Made by a program: the position numbers and the translations under genes
In this document: positions 1-9,700 of the stretch, one piece after another
Layout of the letters: each line of letters opens with the position of its first letter
Numbering within the stretch: the stretch's first letter is position 1
Source: Gemmatimonadota bacterium
GTDB lineage: Bacteria > 4572-55 > J002
Direction: 5' to 3'
NCBI GenBank assembly: GCA_003697105.1
Contig: RFFQ01000146.1
Coordinates: 28,020 to 92,019 of the forward strand
DNA: 64,000 nucleotides
Notes under the pieces: model-generated
The model's input: only the letters and a program-made list of their open reading frames with translations
The model's database searches: none
Told to the model about the DNA's origin: nothing

Positions 1-15
1 GGAATGGGTCATTGA
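1..15 (+). CDS. Possible 3' end of an upstream gene
   Basis: Four codons and a TGA at 13-15 are open from the window edge. The TGA overlaps the ATG of queA (TGATG), a common arrangement of translationally coupled genes. Nothing can be said about the product, and it may be chance because any window edge leaves one open frame. Confidence 0.25.
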   Translation, partial: GMGH

Positions 16-1043
16 TGCACATCTCTGATTTTGATTATCATCTGCCGGAAGACCGGATTGCGCAAGAGCCTCTCCCCGAACGGGATGCTTGCCGGTTGTT
101 GGTCTGCGACCGCGCCCGCCAGCGGTTTGAAGACCGGATTTTTCGGGATGTGGGTGATTATCTGCATCCCGGGGATGTGCTCGTGCTGAATGAAACGCGG
201 GTAATTCCGGCGCGGCTCTTCGGCCGCCTCGCTACCGGCCGGGAGATAGAAGTATTTTTGGTACATGAAGTCGAACCGGATCAATGGCACGTGTTGCTGA
301 AACCCGCTTTGAAAGCGAAAATCGGTAAAACAATCACATTTGATAAGGTCCCTCTCACCGCCACGGTGACCGATTATGCCGGACGGGGGCAACGCATCTT
401 GAAATTTGAGTATGAGGGTGATTTTAAAACATTGATCGAGTCGATTGGAAATGTACCGTTGCCTCCCTACATTCATCGTCCGCCGGTTGCTCAGGATCGG
501 GAACAGTATCAAACGGTGTATGCCCGCCAAGATGGTGCTGTAGCGGCACCTACGGCGGGATTGCATTTTACCCCGCACTTGTTAGACCGGTTAAAACAAA
601 AAGGGGTCATCATCACCTCACTGGTGTTGCATGTGGGCATCGGTACGTTTCGTCCGGTAACCGTGACCGACCCGCGAGAACATCAGATGGATAAAGAGTG
701 GTACTCCATTGGAACCGACGCGGCGGAGACGATCAACACCGCCAGAGCGAATGGGGGACGGATTATCGCCGTAGGCACGACGGTAGTACGAACGTTGGAA
801 TCAGTGGCGGATGCAGGGGGCGTCGTTCAGGCACAAACGGGCTGGACGGATATCTTTATCTATCCTCCGTACCGCTTCAAATGTGTTGACGGCTTGATCA
901 CAAACTTCCATTTACCCAAATCAACATTGTTGATGCTCGTATCGGCGTTTGCCGGTCATGAATTCACGGTAAAAGCCTATCACCATGCCGTAAATCAGCA
1001 ATACCGGTTTTACAGCTATGGTGATGCCATGCTAATTTTCTAA
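15..1043 (+). CDS. queA: S-adenosylmethionine:tRNA ribosyltransferase-isomerase QueA
   Basis: QueA transfers and isomerises the ribosyl part of S-adenosylmethionine onto preQ1 at position 34 of tRNA, giving epoxyqueuosine, the next-to-last step of queuosine synthesis in the cytoplasm. The 342-residue length fits the family. Visible family signatures are the N-terminal DFDYHLPEDRIAQ, the central VAAPTAGLHFT (normally preceded by GS, here GA), TNFHLPKSTLLML near residues 295-307, and the terminal YRFYSYGDAMLI. The ATG at 15 is preferred over a TTG three bases earlier because it matches the family start. The next gene follows after 13 bases, so the two are probably cotranscribed. Confidence 0.96.
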   Translation: MHISDFDYHLPEDRIAQEPLPERDACRLLVCDRARQRFEDRIFRDVGDYLHPGDVLVLNETRVIPARLFGRLATGREIEVFLVHEVEPDQWHVLLKPALKAKIGKTITFDKVPLTATVTDYAGRGQRILKFEYEGDFKTLIESIGNVPLPPYIHRPPVAQDREQYQTVYARQDGAVAAPTAGLHFTPHLLDRLKQKGVIITSLVLHVGIGTFRPVTVTDPREHQMDKEWYSIGTDAAETINTARANGGRIIAVGTTVVRTLESVADAGGVVQAQTGWTDIFIYPPYRFKCVDGLITNFHLPKSTLLMLVSAFAGHEFTVKAYHHAVNQQYRFYSYGDAMLIF

Positions 1044-1056
1044 CGTAGGTACAGCC

Positions 1057-2481
1057 ATGACGGATTACAGCGGTTCCAAAATTTTGATAGTTGATGATGA
1101 GCAGAGCATCTGCGAATTTATGTCGATTATGCTGCGTAAAGAGGGCTATGAGGTCGTTGATACCACGAGTTCGGTAAAGGCGATTGATTTGATTGAATCG
1201 GAGCCGTTTGATGTGGTGATAACGGATATCAAGATGCCTGAAAAATCCGGAATTGAGGTATTACGGGTAGCAAAACAGGTAAATCCGCAGATGCCGGTGA
1301 TCATTATGACTGCTTATGCCACATTGGATACGGCAATTGAAGCGGTTAATCAGGGCGCATTTTATTATTTGATCAAAAAAGCACGAAACGAAGAGATCAA
1401 GCAGATCGTGCGGAATGCGTTAGAGGTCAACCGGTTACGGGCAGAAAACCGGCGGCTAAAGCGGGAATTAAAATCCCGTTCTGAGTGGAGCGGGATTATC
1501 GGCGATAGCCCCGCGATTCAAGACGTTTTGGAATTGGTGCGCAAAGTAGCGGCTTCGGAAAGCACGGTGCTGATCCGGGGTGAAAGTGGCACCGGTAAAG
1601 AACTCATTGCACAAGCAATCCATTACAACAGTGCTCGCGCCGACGGTCCCTTTGTGACGATCAATTGTGCCGCACTGCCGGAAACCTTGCTCGAAAGTGA
1701 ACTGTTTGGGCATGTAAAAGGCTCGTTTACCGGTGCGATTCGGGACAAAGAAGGGTTGTTTAGTGTTGCCCGAAATGGCACTTTTTTTCTTGATGAAATT
1801 GGGGATACACCGCCGTCAATTCAGGTGAAGTTGTTGCGGGTTTTGCAAGAGCGGGAAATTGTGCCGGTGGGGGGCACCAAGCCCCTCAAAGTGGATGTTC
1901 GGGTCATTGCCGCGACAAATGTCGATCTGGAAGAAGAGGTGCGGCGGGGTAGCTTTCGGGCAGACCTCTTTTATCGCTTGAATGTCATTCCCATCCACAT
2001 TCCGCCCCTCCGGCATCGCCGCGGGGACATCAGAGCATTGGCAGAATATTTCCTGCGGAAATACTGCAATGACAATCAGTTAGAGCCTAAAAAGATTGCA
2101 AAAGACGCCATGACGGCATTGGAAAATTACAGGTGGCCCGGCAATGTGCGCGAATTACAGAACATCATTGAACGGGCGGTAATTTTGCAAAAAGGGAGTG
2201 TTATTCAGAAGTCCGATTTACCACCACAAATACGGGGTGACCTGACAGAAGATGAGGAAACCATGTTAACCATTGATGAACGTCCCACATTGGAGGATTT
2301 GGAGCGTGAATATATCCTGCGGGTACTGACTGAGACCGATTGGAAGCTCAAAGATACCGCGGAAATATTGAAAATTGACCCGTCCACGCTCCACCGGAAG
2401 ATTAAAAAGTACGATCTGAAAAAGCAATCATCGCTCATTGATCTGCTCTCCAGCCGGATCAAGCGGCAAAAGGGAAAATAA
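1057..2481 (+). CDS. NtrC-family sigma-54-dependent response regulator
   Basis: A transcription activator that remodels sigma-54 RNA polymerase after phosphorylation. Order: receiver (about 8-120, phosphoacceptor D57 in VITDIKMP, T85, K107), AAA+ domain (about 146-380, Walker A GESGTGKE, Walker B FFLDEIGD, arginine-finger region FRADLFYRLNV) and a Fis-type helix-turn-helix at the end (DTAEILKIDPSTLHRKIKKY). Two details differ from the textbook family. The sigma-54 contact loop reads GSFTGA instead of GAFTGA, and K107 is followed by K instead of the usual P. No histidine kinase is adjacent, so its partner is elsewhere; the kinase at 28767 is one possibility. Its presence implies that the genome encodes sigma-54. 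Confidence 0.95.
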   Translation: MTDYSGSKILIVDDEQSICEFMSIMLRKEGYEVVDTTSSVKAIDLIESEPFDVVITDIKMPEKSGIEVLRVAKQVNPQMPVIIMTAYATLDTAIEAVNQGAFYYLIKKARNEEIKQIVRNALEVNRLRAENRRLKRELKSRSEWSGIIGDSPAIQDVLELVRKVAASESTVLIRGESGTGKELIAQAIHYNSARADGPFVTINCAALPETLLESELFGHVKGSFTGAIRDKEGLFSVARNGTFFLDEIGDTPPSIQVKLLRVLQEREIVPVGGTKPLKVDVRVIAATNVDLEEEVRRGSFRADLFYRLNVIPIHIPPLRHRRGDIRALAEYFLRKYCNDNQLEPKKIAKDAMTALENYRWPGNVRELQNIIERAVILQKGSVIQKSDLPPQIRGDLTEDEETMLTIDERPTLEDLEREYILRVLTETDWKLKDTAEILKIDPSTLHRKIKKYDLKKQSSLIDLLSSRIKRQKGK

Positions 2482-2516
2482 TCTACTACTTAAACATTAT
2501 GAAGGAGAAGGTTTCA

Positions 2517-5270
2517 ATGGAGTATAAACAGACCATCAATCTACCCAAGACATCGTTCGGGATGAAAGCGAATTTACCCCAGCGCGAACCCGAACGGTTG
2601 AAAAAGTGGGATGAGATGAAAATTTACGAAGCTATTCTGGAAAATCGGAAAGGTGCCCCCAAATATATCTTGCATGATGGACCCCCCTATGCCAATGGCA
2701 ACATCCATTTGGGGCATGCGCTGAACAAAATCTTGAAAGATTTTGTCGTCAAATACAAGGCAATGTCTGGGTTTTATGCGCCCTATGTACCCGGTTGGGA
2801 TTGTCATGGTTTGCCTATCGAGCATGAGGTCAGTAAAAAGTTGGGCAAAGAAAAACTGGCACAGATGGAAAAAATTCACGTCCGGCAGGAATGCCGCCGG
2901 TACGCGAATAAGTTTATCGACAAACAACGAAAAAGCTTTATCCGGTTGGGAGTATTTGGGGATTGGTTCAACCCGTACGTGACCATGAGCAACATCTATG
3001 AAGCTCGGATTGTACAGGCATTTGCGGAATTTGTCCGTAAGGGTTTGGTTTACAAGGGGTTGCGTCCGGTACATTGGTGTCCGCACTGCCGTACCGCGTT
3101 GGCAGATGCCGAAGTTGAATATCAGAAACATACTTCACCTTCCGTGTTTGTCAAGTTTCCGGTGGTGAATCAGGATTATTCCATGTTGATCTGGACGACC
3201 ACTCCGTGGACCCTGCCGGCAAATGTAGCGGTCTGCCTTCATCCCGATTTCAACTATCGCTTTGTAAAGGTGGGGGATGAAAAATATCTTCTTTCGGAAG
3301 ACCGTATTGAGGGAGCAATGGAAGAGTTGGGCATCACGGATTACGAAATTGTCGGCGAACCGGTGCGCGGTGCCGAATTTGAACATTTAGTGTGTGAACA
3401 CCCCTTTAAATATCGTCATTCAAAAGTGATTTTGGGTACTCACGTAACCAATGAGGCGGGTACAGGTTGTGTTCATACCGCTCCTGGACACGGTGCGGAG
3501 GACTTCCACATTGGACAACACTACGGTTTACCGGTGGTCAATCCGGTGGATGATGCCGGCTGTTTTATGGTCGAAGTGGCAGAATTCCAGGGACAATATG
3601 TGCAAGATGCAAATCGCGGGATTGTGGATAAATTGGTCCGCGAGGGTGTGATTATTCACCATACCTCGTTTGAGCATTCTTACCCCCATTGCTGGCGCTG
3701 CCATACACCGGTTATTTTTCGGGCAACGGAGCAATGGTTTATCCGGGTGAGCGAAAAAGCATTTCTGAATACCGTCTTGGAAGAGATCAAAGCGACAGAG
3801 TGGGTGCCCAAATGGGGTGAAGAGCGCATCCGGTTGATGGTTCAAGACCGTCCCGATTGGTGTGTGTCGCGCCAACGGTCGTGGGGAGTTCCCATTCCGG
3901 TAGTGAATTGCCAGCAATGTGGCGAAGCCCATCTGGATGTGCGCGTGATCGATAAATTTGCCGAGCTCTCATTGGAAGAAGGGAATGATTGCTGGTTCTC
4001 CCATCCGGTGGAAGACTTTCTACCCGAAGGATTTGCCTGTGCCTGTGGTTCGACGGATTTCAGTGCCGGACAAGATATTCTGGATGTCTGGTTTGATAGT
4101 GGTGTCAGCCATTATGCCGTGCTGGAGACCCGCGAGGATCATCATTGGCCCGCCGATATGTATCTGGAAGGTCAAGACCAATACCGGGGATGGTTCCAAA
4201 CCTCCTTGTTAGCCGCGGTAGGTCTTCGCAATTCTGCCCCTTACAAAACGGTGTTAACTCATGGCTTTACAGTCGATGAGTTTGGACGTGCCATGTCAAA
4301 ATCAAAGGAGAACGGTGTCGATCCCCAAGACATTATCAAACAATACGGCGCCGATATTTTGCGCATGTGGGTTGCCTCCACCGATTATCGTACAGAGATG
4401 GTGTTCTCTGAGGGTATTCTCAAGCAAAATATTGATGTGTACCGGCGTATCCGCAATACCGCACGTTTCCTGTTAGGGAATTTGTCCGATTTTGACCCCC
4501 AACAGCACTGGGTGGATTATGCCGACCTGACTGAAATCGATCAATGGGCACTTGCCCGCTTGCAATGGCTGATTGCCCGTATCGATAAAGCGTACGAAAC
4601 CTATGAATTTCACCGCGTATATCACACCTTGCATAATTACTGTGCCAATGATTTGGGTGGATTTTATCTGGATGTGATGAAAGACCGGCTTTATTGTGAT
4701 GGCACGGATTGGCAGACGCGGCGGGGCACACAAACGGTGCTCTATGAAATTGTCACCGTGTTGGCACGCCTGATGGCGCCGATTTTGGTCTTTACCGCAG
4801 AGGAAATTTGGGAGAACATCCCCAATCGGGACGATTCGTCCGCAAGTGTGCATCTGACCCGTTTGCCGGAACCGAATGATGAAATGTATGATAACGCGCT
4901 ACTGGATCGCTGGTCTGAAGTGATGAAAATCCGTTCCGAAGTGCTCAAACCGCTGGAAAAACTACGGCAGGAAAAGACCATCGGCTCCAGCTTGGAGGCG
5001 AATGTCACGCTTTATGTAGGTAGTGAACGTCTGCGTAACCTGTTGGCTGATTTGGATTTGAATCAATTGTTGATCGTCTCTCATGCCGCGGTTGAACCGT
5101 TTGACGCCCAAGATGGTATCTGGCTGAGTGAGGAAATCAATGATTTTGGTGTCCAGATCACCAAAGCTACCGGTGAAAAGTGCGAACGTTGCTGGAATTA
5201 TCGTGATTCTGTCGGGCAGAGTGAAGCACACCCCACATTGTGTGACCGTTGTGAAAAAGCTGTGAGTTGA
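2517..5270 (+). CDS. ileS: Isoleucyl-tRNA synthetase
   Basis: Charges tRNA-Ile with isoleucine in the cytoplasm; class I synthetase of 917 residues. Visible are the HLGH form of the HIGH signature (64-67), the editing domain (about 190-390, including WTTTPWTLPANVAV), the MSKSK loop (593-597) and a C-terminal zinc knuckle with four cysteines (889, 892, 909, 912). The zinc tail is that of the E. coli-like bacterial type. An in-frame ATG lies at 2499, but AAGGAG at 2502-2507 sits 9 bases before ATG 2517, and the protein then begins MEYKQTINLP, matching other bacterial enzymes. No T-box leader is visible. Confidence 0.97.
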   Translation: MEYKQTINLPKTSFGMKANLPQREPERLKKWDEMKIYEAILENRKGAPKYILHDGPPYANGNIHLGHALNKILKDFVVKYKAMSGFYAPYVPGWDCHGLPIEHEVSKKLGKEKLAQMEKIHVRQECRRYANKFIDKQRKSFIRLGVFGDWFNPYVTMSNIYEARIVQAFAEFVRKGLVYKGLRPVHWCPHCRTALADAEVEYQKHTSPSVFVKFPVVNQDYSMLIWTTTPWTLPANVAVCLHPDFNYRFVKVGDEKYLLSEDRIEGAMEELGITDYEIVGEPVRGAEFEHLVCEHPFKYRHSKVILGTHVTNEAGTGCVHTAPGHGAEDFHIGQHYGLPVVNPVDDAGCFMVEVAEFQGQYVQDANRGIVDKLVREGVIIHHTSFEHSYPHCWRCHTPVIFRATEQWFIRVSEKAFLNTVLEEIKATEWVPKWGEERIRLMVQDRPDWCVSRQRSWGVPIPVVNCQQCGEAHLDVRVIDKFAELSLEEGNDCWFSHPVEDFLPEGFACACGSTDFSAGQDILDVWFDSGVSHYAVLETREDHHWPADMYLEGQDQYRGWFQTSLLAAVGLRNSAPYKTVLTHGFTVDEFGRAMSKSKENGVDPQDIIKQYGADILRMWVASTDYRTEMVFSEGILKQNIDVYRRIRNTARFLLGNLSDFDPQQHWVDYADLTEIDQWALARLQWLIARIDKAYETYEFHRVYHTLHNYCANDLGGFYLDVMKDRLYCDGTDWQTRRGTQTVLYEIVTVLARLMAPILVFTAEEIWENIPNRDDSSASVHLTRLPEPNDEMYDNALLDRWSEVMKIRSEVLKPLEKLRQEKTIGSSLEANVTLYVGSERLRNLLADLDLNQLLIVSHAAVEPFDAQDGIWLSEEINDFGVQITKATGEKCERCWNYRDSVGQSEAHPTLCDRCEKAVS

Positions 5271-5285
5271 TCGATCTTCCGTTCC

Positions 5286-5313
5286 GAAGGCGAGGATTCA
5301 AATCCTCGCCTTC
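5286..5313 (+). terminator. Strong hairpin after ileS
   Basis: A perfect 13-base inverted repeat (5286-5298 with 5301-5313, starting GAAGGCGAGG) lies 16 bases after the ileS stop. There is no T run directly after it, so it may act as an RNA-end stabiliser or a weak terminator. Confidence 0.6.
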
Positions 5314-5336
5314 CATGTTCGTATTTTCGGCGATTT

Positions 5337-5552
5337 TCAGGGTAGCTCTGCGGGCAACGCGCTCTTTGAGACAAACTGGAGGTGTACGCCAAAAGCCGCA
5401 TCCCGGAAATTTGGATTGTGAAGCCCAAAGATAAAAGCACCCCGAAATTTATACTCACCGCTAGCATTATCAAGGTTACAATAACGCCGTTTAATCTCCA
5501 GCATTCCCAGATGTGAACCGAACCCTAAAAGCAAATCCTTGGTTAATTTTTC
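5337..5552 (-). pseudogene. Possible remnant of the C-terminal end of an outer-membrane beta-barrel protein
   Basis: Read on the minus strand, this stretch encodes about 70 residues with alternating beta-strand character (KDLLLGFGSHLGMLEI, then YKFRGAFIFGLHNPNFRDAA and FGVHLQF) ending at a stop at 5337-5339. The pattern resembles the last strands of the PorV/PorQ-like protein at 54480-55322 (GAGFYHRFLQIDYARV). There is no start or signal peptide: upstream the frame runs into yfiH on the other strand, where it reads as a shadow. I infer a decayed gene end trapped between ileS and yfiH. It could also be a chance open frame. Confidence 0.3.
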
Positions 5553-6288
5553 TGCTATTCCCCATCTGAAATGTGCATTTTCGACCCGGAGCGATGGTAA
5601 TTTATCTCCTTTAAGAGGTGCTGACCGTAGCACGGCGTTGCCACGGGCACGTTTATTTTTGCAACGCCACCAAATTGATCCCCACCGGACGGTCAAATGC
5701 CGTTTATCGCATGGGACAAGGATCACTCCGGTATCGCTATCTGATGGCGGTCGGGGGATCATTGAGGGTCGTGAACCGATTGATGCTACGGATGGGCTAA
5801 TTACGTCTCATCCGGGTCTGTTTTTGTATCTGATCACGGCGGATTGCCTACCGGTTTTGGTGGTGGACCCGGTTCAAAGGGTTGTCGGGATCGCCCATGC
5901 CGGCTGGCGAGGTACGGCGGCGGATATTGCCGGGAAGTTGATTCGCCAGATGCAGATGGCTTATCACGTTGACCCGGCGCATATCCACGTGCTTATCGGT
6001 CCCGCGATTTGCAGTCAATGTTACGAAGTCGGGCAAGATGTACGAGATGTGTTTCAACAGCAATTTGCGTTCGATCCGAAGTTGATTTTTAGCTCCAAAC
6101 TCAATGGTAAATTTGATTTGGATTTAATCCGGGCAAACCGGTTACAGTTGCAGGCGGCGGGGGTTCCGGCGGCTCAGATTTTTGAGACCGGCATCTGCAC
6201 TAAAGAATATTCTGACCGGTATTATAGTGTCCGAGCGGAAGGCTTGGAAACCGGGCGGTTTGCTAGTGTGATTGGCTTCACCGCTTGA
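5539..6288 (+). CDS. YfiH/YlmD-family multicopper-oxidase-fold protein (purine nucleoside phosphorylase/laccase domain)
   Basis: A 249-residue cytoplasmic protein of the DUF152 family. Characterised members cleave adenosine and inosine with phosphate and sometimes oxidise phenols; E. coli YfiH has also been tied to peptidoglycan fidelity. The three zinc ligands are present: H in LSHGTRI, C in ITADCLPVL and H in AHAGWRG. IGPAICSQCYEVG and a CTKEYSDRYYSVR motif also match. The only plausible start is the TTG at 5539, because the frame has a stop at 5482 and no ATG or GTG in between. No clear ribosome-binding site precedes it. The segment between the N-terminal FSTR motif and LSHGT is short compared with relatives. 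Confidence 0.87.
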   Translation: MVNFSAIPHLKCAFSTRSDGNLSPLRGADRSTALPRARLFLQRHQIDPHRTVKCRLSHGTRITPVSLSDGGRGIIEGREPIDATDGLITSHPGLFLYLITADCLPVLVVDPVQRVVGIAHAGWRGTAADIAGKLIRQMQMAYHVDPAHIHVLIGPAICSQCYEVGQDVRDVFQQQFAFDPKLIFSSKLNGKFDLDLIRANRLQLQAAGVPAAQIFETGICTKEYSDRYYSVRAEGLETGRFASVIGFTA

Positions 6289-6296
6289 GTTTGGTA

Positions 6297-6325
6297 TTGA
6301 CTTCATTTGATAAATCATGTATATA
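6297..6325 (+). promoter_or_regulatory. Sigma-70-type promoter for the ferredoxin gene
   Basis: TTGACT (6297-6302), a spacer of exactly 17 bases and TATATA (6320-6325) lie 60 bases before the ferredoxin start. Confidence 0.75.
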
Positions 6326-6385
6326 CAGCCGGAATTTGTGCGGCAACATTCCCTTAATTTTCTTCAGCGTAGGAGGTGCTAACTC

Positions 6386-6679
6386 ATGGCATATATCATT
6401 ACAGAACCGTGTGTCGGTGTGAAAGATAAAGCGTGTGTAGCGGTCTGTCCGGTGGATTGTATTTATGAAATTGAGGATATGCTTTTTATCCATACTGATG
6501 AATGCGTGGATTGCTCTGCCTGTGAGCCGGAATGTCCGGTGGAAGCTATTTTTGAAGAAGATGAAGTCCCGGAAAAATGGGCGGCATATACAAAGTTAAA
6601 TTATGATTTATCAGCGATGCAAGATGAAGGAAATACGGATATGGCAACCGTAAAAGGTATGGATTTGCTGGGTAAATAA
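6386..6679 (+). CDS. 7Fe ferredoxin ([3Fe-4S][4Fe-4S])
   Basis: A 97-residue cytoplasmic electron carrier. The cysteine pattern is that of Thermus/Azotobacter-type seven-iron ferredoxins: C9, C17 and C21 with C50 for one cluster, and C40, C43, C46 with C25 for the other. The second position of the first motif is non-cysteine (CVGVKDKAC), which defines the 3Fe-4S site. Flanking text such as PVDCIYE, CVDCSACEPECPVEAI and VPEKW is very close to the family. AGGAGG at 6371-6376 precedes the ATG. The gene has its own promoter and terminator, so it is likely monocistronic and well expressed. Confidence 0.96.
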   Translation: MAYIITEPCVGVKDKACVAVCPVDCIYEIEDMLFIHTDECVDCSACEPECPVEAIFEEDEVPEKWAAYTKLNYDLSAMQDEGNTDMATVKGMDLLGK

Positions 6680-6700
6680 TATCGGTTAGCATTTCATTAC

Positions 6701-6743
6701 AAAAAAACCGCACCGGTTACTCCCAAAGCCGGTGCGGTTTTTT
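6701..6743. terminator. Bidirectional intrinsic terminator
   Basis: The arms 6701-6716 (A run then ACCGCACCGG) and 6729-6743 (CCGGTGCGGT then T run) pair over at least 10 bases. There are T runs on both strands. It separates the convergent ferredoxin and PKD-protein genes. Confidence 0.92.
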
Positions 6744-6765
6744 GTATGTGGCGGCATTTTTCGGG

Positions 6766-9700
6766 TTATTCACGTTTACGCAAATCGATAATCGGTTGGG
6801 CGTTTGCCGTTACTTGTAAGGTATCCATTTGTTTGTTGCAGAGGGTACCGGTGTCATCTTCTACGGTTAATGTAACGGTGTACACCCCCGGTTTTTCATA
6901 CTCATGGGTTACTTCCACGCCTTTGCCTGTATGGCCGTCCCCAAAATTCCAATAATAACTTAGATTGTCCCCATCAATATCGTAAGATTGGCTGCCATCA
7001 AAGGTCAGAGCACAGTTTGCGGTTTTCACACACGTGACCCGATCGTCACCGGCAATAGCAACCGGTGGGGTATTGGCTTTAATCGTTTTTGTGACGATGG
7101 TGGTGTTACATGCGCCGGTGGTGTTATCCGTCACACGCAAGGTCACAGTATAATGCCCTGCTTTGGCGAAAGTATGGGTCGCGGTTTTGCCTGAAACTTC
7201 CGGCGATCCATCCCCAAAATCCCAAAAGTAGCCGGTGATTTGCCCGTCGGAATCGGTGGAGGCGGCGGCATTCACTTCAAACGAGCTACCCGGACAGACG
7301 GAGGAAGGTGCGTCAATCTTCGCCAATGGCGGATTGTTGATGGAGACCTGCTTGACGTCTGTTGCCCGTCCAGAAGACAAGCCCGAATTATCGGTAACGG
7401 TCAAAATCACTTGATATACCCCCGGTTGCTTATAGGTATGCGTTGGTGCTACACCGGTTTGAGTCGGTGACCCGTCCCCAAAATTCCATTCGTATAAAAT
7501 GATTGTCCCGTCGGGATCCACCGACTGGGAGCCGTCAAATTGCACCGTCAAATCGCAGAGGCCATCAATATCCGGACCCGCATCCGCGACGGGTGGGGCA
7601 TTGACTGTCACGGTGAGTTGATCGATTGCCATGCTGCAATCCAGACCGGAATTATCTTCAACGGAAAGTGTTACCGTGTATCGCCCCGGTTCGCCATATT
7701 TATGGGTCGTACTTACCCCTTCGACCGGTTTGGAGCCATCCCCGAAATCCCAGCGGTACACCTTGATGTACCCGTCCCTATCAAAAGATTGCCCGCCGTT
7801 GACCGCAATTTCCTGATTCGGATTGACCAATTTATCATCTCCGGCAACAGCAACGGGTAAATCATTGACCAGAACAGTCTTAGAGATGTTACTCTTCGAG
7901 CAGGGCAACCCTCGTCCATCATCCACGGTGACAATGACTTTATAACGTCCCGGGGATTGGTAAATATGGGTCGTGGATAAGCCGGTACCCGTGTTTCCGT
8001 CGCCAAAATCCCATGTAGCTGTTAGGGGATCACCATCTGCATCAGTGGAGGCGGTGGCATCAAAGGAAGTGATTGCACCCACGCAAGTGTACTGCAACCG
8101 TTCGCCAATGTTCGGCGTGGGGGGTGCATTGATGGTTACTTGAGTTTTTGCAAAGGATTGGTTCATTTTTGTGTCGGAATTATCGGTAACGATCAGCGTT
8201 ACGTCATATGTGCCGGGTTGTTCATACAAATGGACGACTTTTGCACCTTTGCCGGTTTGCCCGTCGCCGAAATCCCACTGATAATCCATGATCATGCCGT
8301 CAGGGTCACTGGACCCGGAGGCGTTCAATTCTACCCGCCCGCTACAGACTACCTGTGACGGGTTCACCTTAGCCACCGGTGGATAGTTGATTACCACGAG
8401 CATTGTATCCCGGTCAAACCCTTCCGGTAGCCCGCTATCATCTCGCACGGTTAAAATTGCCTGATATTGCCCGGATTCTGCATACGGGTGGGTGACGATT
8501 TTCCCCGTTTCCACCGGTGAGCCATCCCCAAAATCCCACTCGTAACTCACGATGTTGCCATCTCGATCCGAGGAAGAGGAGCCATCAAACGTGATCTCTT
8601 GTCCGACGTGTCCGATTTGCATTCCTTCGGTCAGGGCTTCCGGGGGATAGTTGACGGTCACTGTGAGTTCGTCGGTGTCGTTACTGCACGGACCTAACGC
8701 CGTATTTTTTACGGAAAGTGTGACCTGATATTGCCCCGGTTTGCGATAGATGTGTGTTGCTGTCATGCCTTCCACCGGATCGGAAAGGTCGCCAAATGTC
8801 CATTTGTAGGTCAATGGGTATTGATTCGGGTCTTGAGACCGTTCACCGCTAAAATGAACTTCTTGTCCTACACTGACCAAGCGGTCTTCACCGGCATCGG
8901 CGGTGGGGGCGCTCTCTACGGTGATCGTTGCGGTATCGGTATCAATGGCGCAAGGTGTTTCGGAATTATCTTGAACCGTCAACACCACGTGGTAAACGCC
9001 GGGCGCAGCATAGGTGTAGGTGGGTGAAAGTTCTTCCACGGGCGCTGTTCCATCGCCGAAATCCCAAATATAGTTGAAGAGTTCCCCGTCTGGGTCAAAA
9101 GAGCCGCTGGCATCAAAAAAGATAGATTGACCAAGGCAGACCGTTCGATCCGGACCGGCTTCTGCCACGGGGGAGGAATTGATCCCGACGGTAATCTCCG
9201 CAAAATGGGTATTGCATTCGGACGGCGAATCATCCAACACCACCAGTTTGACCTTATAAACACCGGGTTGTTCATAGGTGTGTGTGGGTTGGGGTCCTTT
9301 ACCGACGGCACCATCGCCAAAATACCAGAGATACTCCATGATGACTCCGTCTGGATCGATTGATTGGCGCCCGTCAAATCGAACGGTTTTCTCACAAGAG
9401 ACGATATTTTCACCGGCGTTGGCTACCGGCGGTTCGTTGACAAACACGACCATGCCATCAGTATTGGTGTTACATTCGGTATCGGAATTATCGGTAACAA
9501 CTAGCCGTACATTATACGAGCCGGATTTTTCATAAGTATGTTCCACAATCGCACCTTCTGCCGAGTTTCCATCACCAAAATACCACATGTATTGGGTGAT
9601 AGTGCCATCGCGGTCATAGGACTTCGTGCCGTCAAAGCGGATCGTTTCGCCGACGCAGGAATAACGGGATGTACCGGCTTCGGCGACAGGTGGCTCATTG

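Noticed and set aside
5286..5314. tRNA-like T-arm (GGATTCAAATCC) after ileS
   Set aside because: The spacing has one base too many for a T arm and no acceptor, D or anticodon arms precede it; a hairpin explains the sequence.
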